Part shown: one piece after another, positions 54,735 to 63,098 of the stretch
Layout: every line of letters starts with the position of its first letter
How positions within the stretch are numbered: position 1 is the stretch's first letter
DNA from: Thalassotalea litorea
GTDB lineage: Bacteria > Pseudomonadota > Gammaproteobacteria > Enterobacterales > Alteromonadaceae
NCBI RefSeq assembly: GCF_005843925.1
Contig: NZ_VCBC01000006.1
Coordinates: 62,001 to 126,000 of the forward strand
DNA: 64,000 nucleotides
Direction of reading: 5' to 3'
Notes under the pieces: model-generated
The model's database searches: none
What the model saw: the letters and a program-made list of their open reading frames with translations, nothing else
What the model was told of the DNA's origin: nothing
Translations under genes and position numbers: made by a program

Positions 54735-56156
54735 ATGAATAATGACAATAATCACCATACACTGATCATCGATATCGGTAAAACCCATGTAAAGATTCAT
54801 GTTCTTAACAAGCGCTTTGAACCTGAATTTGCGAGGCAAATGACCAATAAAGTCAATACCGATGGGGACTACCCTAGCTTAGATACGGACGCTATCTGGC
54901 AATGGCTGTGCGAAACAATCCGCGCGGCATCGGCGCAATATCCTATCGAGAAAATGACGATTACCACCCATGGTGCGACCGCCGCATTAGTAAACCGAGA
55001 AAACTCGGGGGACAGTGGTTTGGTGTTGCCGATTTTGGACTATGAATATGACAGCATCTATGAGCAGACTCCTGACTATGAAAACCTCAGGCCTGATTTT
55101 GATACTACCTACTCACCGATGTTGCCAGCAGGATTAAACTTAGGGCGACAGTTATATTGGTTGCAGCGGCAGTTTCCGCAGCCATTTTCAACCGCCACCG
55201 ATATACTGATGTATCCCCAATACTGGGTTTGGCGACTTACCGGACATTTGAGTTCGGAGATAACATCATTGGGTTGTCATACCGACCTATGGTCTTTACA
55301 AGATGACGACTTTTCCAGTCTGGTTGATACGTTGCAAATCAGGGATCTTTTTCCACCATTGCATCATGCCTGGTTCAATTGCGGTCAGGTAACGCCGGAA
55401 CTAACCGAGCACTTAGGGGTACAACCCGGGTGTCAGGTGTTTAATGGCCTGCATGACAGCAATGCGAGCTTTTTACGCTATCGAATGACGCAAAAAGATG
55501 CGCCTTTTACCGTGGTTTCCACAGGTACATGGACAATTCTGATGGCCTCTAACGTGCCATTGAATTCGTTGCGCCATGACAAGGATATGTTGGCAAATAT
55601 TGACGCGTTAGGAACGCCCGTGGCTTGTGCCAGGTTTATGGGAGGTCGTGAATTTGAACGGATTTGTGAGCAAGCCGGATCATGGCTGGGTGAGCAATTT
55701 ACGGAAGCGGATATTCAACAGGTTATCACTGAGCAGGTGTTTGCTTTACCGGACTTTAGTCAGGGTAGTGGACCTTTTGGTGGCCATCCTTCAGGGTTTT
55801 CAGGGCCATTAGAAAAAATTAGCGGCATTGCTCTGGCTACCTTGTATAGTGCGTTGATGATTGATTACCAATTAACGATGCTACAAGCCAGAGGAAACGT
55901 CTATATTGAAGGGGCTTTCCTTAAAAACCCATTATTGTGCAGTTTATTAAACCAACTCCGACGTGAGCAAAACGTTTATCTTTCTTCAGATTCAACCGGC
56001 ACTGTACTTGGCGCCGCATACCTTACGGATTGGCAAAATGCCGAGGGACAGATTGATATTCAGGATGCCGGACATACTAAGGTTGCGGGTTTGAATGAAT
56101 ACAAGCGCCAGTGGTTACAACAGATAGAACTTGGTCATCAGCCCTTGCGTGCTTAG
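54735..56156 (+). CDS. FGGY-family sugar kinase, probable L-rhamnulokinase
   Basis: Phosphorylates a ketose, by context L-rhamnulose to L-rhamnulose-1-phosphate. The 473-aa protein has the two-lobed FGGY fold: phosphate loop IIDIGKTHVKIHV, MTITTHGATAALV, GLHDSNASFLRYR with the catalytic Asp, TGTWTILM, and the C-terminal VYIEGAFLKNPL and STGTVLGAAYL ATP-site segments. It is not close to E. coli RhaB and may belong to a subgroup common in marine bacteria. It closes the rhamnose operon and is followed by a strong hairpin terminator. Confidence 0.87.
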   Translation: MNNDNNHHTLIIDIGKTHVKIHVLNKRFEPEFARQMTNKVNTDGDYPSLDTDAIWQWLCETIRAASAQYPIEKMTITTHGATAALVNRENSGDSGLVLPILDYEYDSIYEQTPDYENLRPDFDTTYSPMLPAGLNLGRQLYWLQRQFPQPFSTATDILMYPQYWVWRLTGHLSSEITSLGCHTDLWSLQDDDFSSLVDTLQIRDLFPPLHHAWFNCGQVTPELTEHLGVQPGCQVFNGLHDSNASFLRYRMTQKDAPFTVVSTGTWTILMASNVPLNSLRHDKDMLANIDALGTPVACARFMGGREFERICEQAGSWLGEQFTEADIQQVITEQVFALPDFSQGSGPFGGHPSGFSGPLEKISGIALATLYSALMIDYQLTMLQARGNVYIEGAFLKNPLLCSLLNQLRREQNVYLSSDSTGTVLGAAYLTDWQNAEGQIDIQDAGHTKVAGLNEYKRQWLQQIELGHQPLRA

Positions 56157-56166
56157 GGCAATAAAA

Positions 56167-56215
56167 AAGAGTTACTTTAGTGGAAGTTTTTTCAACTAAT
56201 GTAACTCTTGTTTTT
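56167..56215 (+). terminator. Rho-independent terminator after the rhamnose operon
   Basis: AAGAGTTAC pairs with GTAACTCTT, and inside it TTAGT pairs with ACTAA, leaving a loop rich in T. GTTTTT follows. It is placed just after the kinase stop and before the convergent regulator, whose transcript it may also end. Confidence 0.8.
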
Positions 56216-56277
56216 CAAGCGTTGGCGTTTTGCCAAGAAAGTCGCGTTGACATCACAGATGTAATCGCGCCTTATTG

Positions 56278-57066
56278 CTACTCATCATCAGCCGCTTCCA
56301 CCAAAATAACTTCAATCCCTTGCTCTTCAAAATAACGGACCGATTCCGGATCCGCTTTAGAGTCGGTGATCAAAATATCAACTTCTTGCAATGGGCACAG
56401 AATAAAATTACTGCGTTTGCCTACTTTTGAGCTATCCGCAAGAATCACCAGTTTCTCAGTTTGTTTTTTCAGTTTTTGTTCTGATCTTATTAGTAGAGGA
56501 TCGGACTCCATCACACCAAACTTGCCGATACCAGGAGTACCCATAAACATCATGGTACCATGGTAATTCTCGGTACTGTCTTTTTCATAGGAACTAAGAA
56601 TAATACCTTGCTCACGGTAAATTTCACCGCCGGGCAGGGTAACCTGGCTATCGCTATTTTCGGTAATGTAGCTGGCCAGCACGAATGAGTTTGTTAAAAT
56701 GTTGAGGTGCATGTCTGACAAAAATTCACCCATCATATATGTGGAACTACCACCGTTTATGATGATTGAATCACCGTCTGCACACAGTTCGACGGCCCTT
56801 TTGGCAATCAACTTTTTCGTCTGCGCGCGCTTGGTTTTATCGACAATGAACGCCGAGCTGGAAAGGTGTTTCTTTTTCGGCTCACCATTTATGGATTCCG
56901 CGCCACCGCGAATTTTATTGATTTCACCGCGTTGGGACATTTTGGTAATGTCACGCCTGATAGTTGCTTCCGACGCATTTAGCTTTTCGGTCAAACTGCG
57001 GACACTGGCAAATTGCTCTTGATCCAAGATGTCCTTAATAAGTTGCTGCCTATGCTTTTCTAACAT
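56278..57066 (-). CDS. DeoR-family transcriptional regulator of the sugar-catabolic genes
   Basis: A cytoplasmic repressor with an N-terminal DeoR helix-turn-helix (VRSLTEKLNASEATIRRDITKMSQRGEINKIRGGAE in parts) and a C-terminal sugar-phosphate sensor domain (IIINGGSSTYMMGEF, ILTNSFVLASYI, LVILADSSKVGKRS). I start at MLEKHRQQ because CAGGG lies seven bases upstream and DeoR proteins usually start so; an ATG 16 codons earlier is possible. It is convergent with the rhamnose kinase and divergent from kdgK, so both the rhamnose operon and the uronate operon are candidate targets. The ligand is unknown. Confidence 0.85.
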   Translation of the reverse strand: MLEKHRQQLIKDILDQEQFASVRSLTEKLNASEATIRRDITKMSQRGEINKIRGGAESINGEPKKKHLSSSAFIVDKTKRAQTKKLIAKRAVELCADGDSIIINGGSSTYMMGEFLSDMHLNILTNSFVLASYITENSDSQVTLPGGEIYREQGIILSSYEKDSTENYHGTMMFMGTPGIGKFGVMESDPLLIRSEQKLKKQTEKLVILADSSKVGKRSNFILCPLQEVDILITDSKADPESVRYFEEQGIEVILVEAADDE

Positions 57067-57558
57067 TGGTAAACCCTGTCCTGAGGTGTCGCTGGTTGCT
57101 TTTTGTCTGGTCATATTCTATCGGCAAAATCCATTGTGAGCAATTACCCGTCAATATAACATTATTTGATTGTTAAAGACAGTTATTGATTGCTTTCTGC
57201 GTTTTTGAAAATGGCGTGACAGCTTGGCTTTAGGCGTCATTAACGCGAGATAAAATCAACCGATTGTTAACAAACTGAATTGATGAAGAATAAACATTTA
57301 TATCTGGCACGCTTTCAGCCTAAGACTTTTCACGAATTAAATAACTAGCGCTCATAAATAATCGATTCCGCTCATTTACAATCATGCCATCCGTGGTTAA
57401 AATGCCTCAAGGTGATATTTTTTCATCTTATACTCACGTGCCTTAGTTGGGTTAAGCAACAGTCAAGGTTACGCAACGTAGGTTTGGACATAGATAGGGT
57501 TGAGCAAAGCTCGCATTGACGATTGTCAGAAAATAAAAAGAAAGATTAAGGATGTAGA
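57067..57558. promoter_or_regulatory. Divergent promoter region between the DeoR regulator and kdgK
   Basis: About 490 bases that must contain promoters for both directions. AAGGA stands about eight bases before the GTG of kdgK. I find no clear palindrome and no small gene. Confidence 0.45.
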
Positions 57559-58473
57559 GTGGAAGTAGCAATCCTGGGTGAATGCATGGTGGAGCTGAGT
57601 CAACAACCGGATGGTCATTATAAAATGGGCTTTGGCGGAGACACGCTAAACACCGCTATTTATTTGAGTCGCAGCGGTGGACGTTGCGATTATTTTACCG
57701 CCATCGGAGATGACCTATACAGTGCACAAATGAAGGCGGAGTGGCAAAAGGAAGGAGTCGGCGTTAATAACGTTATCACGCGTGCTGGAGCAAATTCAGG
57801 TTTATACATTATCGAAAATGATGACCACGGAGAACGTCATTTTCATTACTGGCGTGACACTGCGCCAGCGCGGGAATTACTTACCATTGCCCCGGATATT
57901 TTCACCATATTGATGGATTACCCGCTACTGTTCCTTACCGGCATTACGCTTTCGATATATTCAGATGCGGATCGGGAAACGCTGTTTGCGTTTCTCAAGC
58001 GCTACCGCTTAAACGGTGGCCGGGTGGTGTTTGATAACAACTATCGTCCACGTAATTGGCATTCTCAGGCCGATGCAATTCACGCCTATCAATCGATGAT
58101 GGAAAATACCGATATCGCGCTAATCAGTCTTGAAGATGAAATCGCTTTATATGGTGAACACCAGGTTGAAGCTTGTATGGAGCGCTGGATTAGTAAGGGT
58201 GTTTGTGAGCTGGTCGTCAAGAATGGCGAACAAGGCTGTACGGCGTATCACCAGCAACAATACGTGTTTGTACCGCTACCAAACGTCGTTAAACCGCTGG
58301 ATACGACCGCGGCAGGCGATTCCTTTAATGGCGCATATCTGGCAGCGCGAATGCAGGGTAAACCGCTTGAAGGTTGCATAACCGATGCGCAACATTGCGC
58401 CGGGGTGGTGATCATGCATAAAGGGGCAATTATTGATAAAGGCATCCCCTTACAACCCGGAGACTTGGCGTGA
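57559..58473 (+). CDS. kdgK: 2-keto-3-deoxygluconate kinase
   Basis: Phosphorylates 2-keto-3-deoxygluconate to KDPG, which KDPG aldolase (not in the window) splits to pyruvate and glyceraldehyde-3-phosphate. The 304-aa PfkB-family protein begins ILGECMVELSQQPDGHYKMGFGGDTLNTAIYLSR in parts, then NNYRPRNW, and ends with the PfkB signature DTTAAGDSFNGAYLAA carrying the catalytic Asp. The start is GTG with AAGGA upstream. Its stop overlaps the start of the TRAP solute-binding gene, giving the set kdgK, dctP, dctQ, dctM, kduD, kduI. Confidence 0.94.
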   Translation: MEVAILGECMVELSQQPDGHYKMGFGGDTLNTAIYLSRSGGRCDYFTAIGDDLYSAQMKAEWQKEGVGVNNVITRAGANSGLYIIENDDHGERHFHYWRDTAPARELLTIAPDIFTILMDYPLLFLTGITLSIYSDADRETLFAFLKRYRLNGGRVVFDNNYRPRNWHSQADAIHAYQSMMENTDIALISLEDEIALYGEHQVEACMERWISKGVCELVVKNGEQGCTAYHQQQYVFVPLPNVVKPLDTTAAGDSFNGAYLAARMQGKPLEGCITDAQHCAGVVIMHKGAIIDKGIPLQPGDLA

Positions 58474-59462
58474 TGATTAAAAATATAACATCTCACCTGA
58501 TTTTGGCTTTGGCGCTGGTTTTGAGTGGCTGCGGACAAGATCATCAAGCCAATGTGTCCATTCGCTTGGCTCATGGTCTGGACATTCAACATCCCGTGCA
58601 CAAATCCCTGCAGTACATGGATCAGCAACTTCAAACGATATCATCTGGTCAAATGCGTTTAGAGATCTATCCTTCCGGTCAGTTGGGTTCGGAGCGGGAA
58701 ATTATCGAACTTTTGCAGATTGGCACGCTCGGGATGACCAAGGTATCCGCCAGTTCTCTTGAAGCTTTTGTACCTGAGATGAAGGTGTTTAGTGTGCCGT
58801 ACCTGTTTAATGACCAAGCACATTATTGGAAAACCTTAGACAGTGATATTGGTAAAGCGTTATTAGATGCGGGATTGGAATATCGGGTTAAAGGTCTGGG
58901 TTATTTTGACGCAGGCAGTCGTAGTTTTTATACAACGGCCAAAAAAGTAGAACAGCCAGCCGACTTAAATGGTTTAAAAATACGGGTTATGAACAGTCAG
59001 TCTGCTGTCGACATGGTGAATACGATCGGTGGTGCAGCAACGCCGGTGAGTTGGGGGGAACTTTATACCGCATTACAACAGGGCATTGTCGAAGGTGCGG
59101 AAAATAATCCGCCAAGCTTCTTTTATTCTAAGCATTACGAAGTAAGTAAGTACTTTCTTCTTGATGAACATACATCGATTCCAGACATTATCATTATCGG
59201 TACACATTTGTGGAACAAACTTTCAGAGCAGCAACGTCACTGGCTTAATGAGGCAATGACACGGGCGACTCATTACCAAAAAGAACTGTGGGCCGAATCG
59301 ACAAAAATGTCATTGCAAAAAATCCAGGAAGCTGGTGTTGAAGTACTTGTCGCGGATAAAACCCTGTTTCAGAACAGCGTACAACCCATGTATCAACAGT
59401 TACAGGGGCAGCCGCTCGGCGAGCTTGTGAATGACATTAAAGCGTTGGGAGCATTGCAATGA
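58473..59462 (+). CDS. TRAP transporter solute-binding protein (DctP family), lipoprotein
   Basis: Extracytoplasmic receptor of a TRAP transporter. The signal ends VLSGC, a lipobox, so it is lipid-anchored, whereas many DctP proteins are free in the periplasm. Family features are LRLEIYPSGQLGSEREIIELLQ-type sequence, PYLFNDQAHYWK, GLKIRVMNSQ with the conserved Arg, and GIVEGAENNPPSFF. The ATG overlaps the kdgK stop (TGATG); an in-frame GTG lies one codon earlier. Neighbours point to an unsaturated or keto-uronate as substrate, complementing KdgT. Confidence 0.92.
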   Translation: MIKNITSHLILALALVLSGCGQDHQANVSIRLAHGLDIQHPVHKSLQYMDQQLQTISSGQMRLEIYPSGQLGSEREIIELLQIGTLGMTKVSASSLEAFVPEMKVFSVPYLFNDQAHYWKTLDSDIGKALLDAGLEYRVKGLGYFDAGSRSFYTTAKKVEQPADLNGLKIRVMNSQSAVDMVNTIGGAATPVSWGELYTALQQGIVEGAENNPPSFFYSKHYEVSKYFLLDEHTSIPDIIIIGTHLWNKLSEQQRHWLNEAMTRATHYQKELWAESTKMSLQKIQEAGVEVLVADKTLFQNSVQPMYQQLQGQPLGELVNDIKALGALQ

Positions 59463-59995
59463 AATGGTTAGACCTCAGTATAGAGGTGATTAATACCTTA
59501 TTAAGGGGACTACTTGCGGTGATGATGACACTGCTCGTTCTTGTCGTAACCTGGCAGGTGTTAACCCGATTTATTTTGCCACAACCGAGTTCGTTTACAG
59601 AAGAAATGGCACGATTTTTACTTATCTGGGTCAGTTTACTCGGGGGTGCTTATGCCTATCGCCTGCACAGTCATCTCGGGTTCGATTTGTTGGTCAGAAA
59701 TTTACCGCCGAAAAAAGCCATTACCTTGTATCGATTTTGTTGTCTTCTGGTCGCGATATTCGCAATATTGGTTCTTATTGTCGGTGGCAGCAATTTAGTT
59801 TCTCTGACCTGGTCGTTGGGGCAAAACTCACCGGTACTTAATGTACCGATGGCGGCAATCTACTCAGTGCTGCCGTTAAGTGGAGTGTTGTTTCTTATCT
59901 ATAGCCTGTTTTTCTTTATTTATGCTGACCATCACGCGCCTTCTTTGAGGCGGGAAGTGAGCGTTGATCACCGTGAGGGTAACGCCAATGACTAG
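59459..59995 (+). CDS. TRAP transporter small membrane subunit (DctQ family)
   Basis: A 178-aa inner-membrane subunit with four helices (about residues 15-35, 48-70, 88-108, 128-150). The conserved FTEEMARFLLIWVSLLGGAYAYR is present. ATGA overlap with the solute-binding gene, and its end overlaps the large-subunit start. It bridges the binding protein and the DctM permease. Confidence 0.92.
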   Translation: MKWLDLSIEVINTLLRGLLAVMMTLLVLVVTWQVLTRFILPQPSSFTEEMARFLLIWVSLLGGAYAYRLHSHLGFDLLVRNLPPKKAITLYRFCCLLVAIFAILVLIVGGSNLVSLTWSLGQNSPVLNVPMAAIYSVLPLSGVLFLIYSLFFFIYADHHAPSLRREVSVDHREGNAND

Positions 59996-61280
59996 TTTGC
60001 TTCTATTTGGTGTATTTGCACTGTTACTACTGATTAATTTACCGATTGCTTTGGCAATCATCTTTGCGACGCTGGTCACTATGGTGGCGACCATTGATTC
60101 GCTACCGGCGCTGACCACCATAGCTCAGCGACTGGTTGCGGGTATCGATAGCTTTGCACTGTTAGCAATCCCGTATTTTATCTTATCGGGGTTTTTAATG
60201 GGCCAGGGTGGGATCGCACATCGGCTGATCGTCTTTGCTAAGGTCTTAGTGGGGCGATTACCCGGCGGCCTGGCGATAGTCAACGTTATCTCTTGTGCGC
60301 TGTTTGGTTCCATTTCTGGTTCAGCGGTCGCTGCAACGTCGGCGATCGGCGGTTTTATGATCCCGGCGATGGAAAAAGAAGGGTATAAAAAGTCATTCAG
60401 CACCGCCGTAACCGTTACTGCGGCGACTACCGGGATGTTGATCCCGCCCAGCAATATTTTGATTATTTATTCTCTGGCAAGTGGTGGTGTGTCGATTGCC
60501 GCGCTATTTATTGCCGGATATCTGCCAGGACTTTTGGTTACCTTGTTGCTCATCGTAGGTGCGGTGATTTATGTGAAGCGACATAACATTTCGCCTGTGT
60601 CAGCACAAACCATTGAGCCCTTTTGGCCGTCGCTATTTGGAGCAATTCCGAGTCTGTTCTTGATAGTGCTGATTATTGGCGGCATCATCGCAGGTGTGTT
60701 TACCCCTACCGAAGCCGGTGCAATAGCGGTTTTATATTCACTGTGTTTATCCTTGGTGTTCTACAAAGAACTGCAGCTCAAAGACTTATATCCGATATTA
60801 ATAAAATCGGTATTAACAACAGCAATTGTAATGTTGTTAATCGGCGCATCCTCTGCAATGTCGTGGCTGATGTCCTATGAAACTATCCCGCAATCTATCA
60901 GTAACGTGTTGTTGACCTTGTCACAGAATCCGTTGTTGATTCTGCTGATCATAAATTTGACGTTGTTGATCATTGGCACGTTTATGGATATGACACCAGC
61001 TGTCTTAATTTTCACGCCTATCTTTTTGCCGGTCGCTGAGTCGTTAGGAATTTCGCCGCTGCACTTTGGCATTATGATGATTTTAAACCTATCGATAGGT
61101 TTATGTACGCCACCTGTGGGTAGTGTTCTATTTGTTGGCTGTAGCGTCGGTAAGGTGGGTATCAGTGAGATTATTAAACCAATTTTGCCTTTGTATGTGG
61201 CAATGATTTTAGCGCTTGTGTTGGTGACCATGTTCCCGGCAATCAGCGAATTTTTACCGAAATTGCTGGGCCTTATTTAG
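59988..61280 (+). CDS. TRAP transporter large permease subunit (DctM family)
   Basis: The channel-forming subunit of 430 aa with about twelve helices, driving solute uptake by a sodium gradient. Family hallmarks are IPYFILSGFLMGQGGIA, ALFGSISGSAVAATSAIGGFMIPAM, TAATTGMLIPPSNILIIYSL and GLCTPPVGSVLFVG. I start at ATG (MTSLLLFG), eight bases inside dctQ with GAGGG upstream; an upstream start giving eight more residues is less likely. Confidence 0.94.
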   Translation: MTSLLLFGVFALLLLINLPIALAIIFATLVTMVATIDSLPALTTIAQRLVAGIDSFALLAIPYFILSGFLMGQGGIAHRLIVFAKVLVGRLPGGLAIVNVISCALFGSISGSAVAATSAIGGFMIPAMEKEGYKKSFSTAVTVTAATTGMLIPPSNILIIYSLASGGVSIAALFIAGYLPGLLVTLLLIVGAVIYVKRHNISPVSAQTIEPFWPSLFGAIPSLFLIVLIIGGIIAGVFTPTEAGAIAVLYSLCLSLVFYKELQLKDLYPILIKSVLTTAIVMLLIGASSAMSWLMSYETIPQSISNVLLTLSQNPLLILLIINLTLLIIGTFMDMTPAVLIFTPIFLPVAESLGISPLHFGIMMILNLSIGLCTPPVGSVLFVGCSVGKVGISEIIKPILPLYVAMILALVLVTMFPAISEFLPKLLGLI

Positions 61281-61311
61281 TTCAGTTGAATAACATTCAG
61301 GAATCAATTTT

Positions 61312-62085
61312 ATGCACGAATATTTACAATCTCAGTTTGGCTTGGAAGGCAAAGTTGCAATCGTAACTGGTGCCAGCAGAGGCCTCGGGCAGGCGATGGC
61401 GATAGCCTTAGGTGAAGCAGGTGCTACGGTGGTTGCCGTAGGCTCAAAGCCGGAAAATGTTCAGGCAACGGCCGATATGTTAAGTGCCAAAGGAATCAAG
61501 CATATCGGGCTTGGTTGCGATCAGGGCGATGGTGCGCAAATCCAGAAAGTCATTAATGACACCGTCGCCGAATTCGGAAAAATTGACATTCTTGTTAATA
61601 ACGCGGGGACAATCAAGCGATCTCCTGCTCATGAATTCAGTGATGAAGATTGGGAAGAGGTGATTAACGTTAACCTCAATGGCGTTTTTCGATTTTGCCG
61701 CGAAGCCGGTAAACACATGCTTAAACAAGGATCAGGAAAAATTATCAATATCGCGTCGTTATTGAGTTTTTCCGGTGGTATTACCGTTCCAGCTTATGCC
61801 GCGAGCAAGGGTGGAGTGGCACAAATCACCAAGGCGCTCGCGAATGAGTGGGCTCAGTCTGGTATTCAGGTGAATGCCATTGCCCCAGGATATTTTGAAA
61901 CCGATAACACCTTCAATCTGCGCCAGGATCAAGAGCGATTTGACAGCATATCGGCTCGAATCCCAGCGGGCAGATGGGGCAAGCCGGATGATTTAGGCCC
62001 AGCAACGGTCTTTTTGGCCAGTAATGCGTCTAATTATATGAATGGCCACATCATGCTAGTTGATGGCGGCTGGATGGCTCGCTAA
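61312..62085 (+). CDS. kduD: 2-dehydro-3-deoxy-D-gluconate 5-dehydrogenase
   Basis: Reduces 2,5-diketo-3-deoxygluconate to 2-keto-3-deoxygluconate, after KduI and before KdgK. A 257-aa short-chain dehydrogenase: cofactor motif TGASRGLGQAMA, NNAGTIKRSPAHEF, catalytic Ser in NIASLLSFSGG and the YAASKGG catalytic Tyr/Lys pair, ending MLVDGGWMAR. Its direct neighbours (TRAP transporter and kduI) make the KduD identity firm among related dehydrogenases. Confidence 0.94.
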   Translation: MHEYLQSQFGLEGKVAIVTGASRGLGQAMAIALGEAGATVVAVGSKPENVQATADMLSAKGIKHIGLGCDQGDGAQIQKVINDTVAEFGKIDILVNNAGTIKRSPAHEFSDEDWEEVINVNLNGVFRFCREAGKHMLKQGSGKIINIASLLSFSGGITVPAYAASKGGVAQITKALANEWAQSGIQVNAIAPGYFETDNTFNLRQDQERFDSISARIPAGRWGKPDDLGPATVFLASNASNYMNGHIMLVDGGWMAR

Positions 62086-62129
62086 CGCTAGCTCAAATTC
62101 AATTTAACAATCAGAGTTAAGGAGTTCTT

Positions 62130-62960
62130 ATGGACTTTATGTTTTCTGCAGATATCAGAAGCTACAAAAATATGCGTAATGACGAGCTACGTGAAGCGTT
62201 TGTGACCAAACCTTTATTTAGCGCAGGTGCGATCAATCTGACTTATACCGATGTGGATCGTGGTGTTGTTGCCGGGATTATGCCTACCAGCCAGAGCATT
62301 GTCTTACCCACTCACAAAGAACTTGCCGCCGATTATTTTTGCCAACGACGCGAGGCTGGCGTCATCAATATTGGTGGCAATGGCACGATTACGGTAGATG
62401 GTGTTTCCTACCCAATGGCCAACAAAGATAGTTTATATATCGCCAAAGAAAGCAAAGATGTTGAGTTTTTCTCCGCAGATGAAAATGCACCTGCAAAGTT
62501 TTATTTGGTGTCTTATCCCGCACATCGAGTAACCAAAACCGTGCATGTGCCAAAGGAAGCGGCCCAGTCAATTGATTTAGGGTCGCAACAGACATCCAAT
62601 GAGCGCACCATCTTTCAATCAATCCGTCCAGGGTTGGTCGACAGTTGCCAATTGGTAATGGGGATAACGGAATTGAAACCGGGTAGTGTTTGGAACACCA
62701 AACCACCGCATACGCATTTTCGTCGTACCGAAATATATATGTACTTTGACCTTCCTGTCGATGAACGTGTTTTCCATTTGATGGGTGAGCCTAAAGAAGT
62801 GCGCTCACTGTCATTGGAACCAGAAGTTGCAATCGCTTCACCAAGCTGGTCGATTCATAGTGGCGTTGGTACCACCAACTATACCTTTATCTGGGCTATG
62901 GGTGGCGAAAATCAGGAATTCGACGACATGGATCACCTTACCGTTGCTGACCTGAAATAA
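62130..62960 (+). CDS. kduI: 5-dehydro-4-deoxy-D-glucuronate isomerase
   Basis: Isomerises the unsaturated-uronate product released by GH105 to 2,5-diketo-3-deoxygluconate for KduD. The 276-aa bicupin shows the family N terminus (ADIRSYKNMRNDELREAFVT), IMPTSQSIVLPTH, AGVINIGGNGTI, and the zinc site in PPHTHFRRTEIYMYFDL, with HSGVGTTNYTFIWAMGGEN at the end. AAGGAG seven bases before ATG. It is the last gene of the uronate operon. Confidence 0.96.
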   Translation: MDFMFSADIRSYKNMRNDELREAFVTKPLFSAGAINLTYTDVDRGVVAGIMPTSQSIVLPTHKELAADYFCQRREAGVINIGGNGTITVDGVSYPMANKDSLYIAKESKDVEFFSADENAPAKFYLVSYPAHRVTKTVHVPKEAAQSIDLGSQQTSNERTIFQSIRPGLVDSCQLVMGITELKPGSVWNTKPPHTHFRRTEIYMYFDLPVDERVFHLMGEPKEVRSLSLEPEVAIASPSWSIHSGVGTTNYTFIWAMGGENQEFDDMDHLTVADLK

Positions 62961-63098
62961 TCCTACTTTGGATGGATAGGGACTGATCATTGATATGCAT
63001 CTGTCCCATTATCGCGGTCAACTGGTTTTAAACTTTATTTTTGCGCTGGTGCTCAAATCAGTAACCAGGAATGTTACACCTTAAATTTAGGAATTGTT

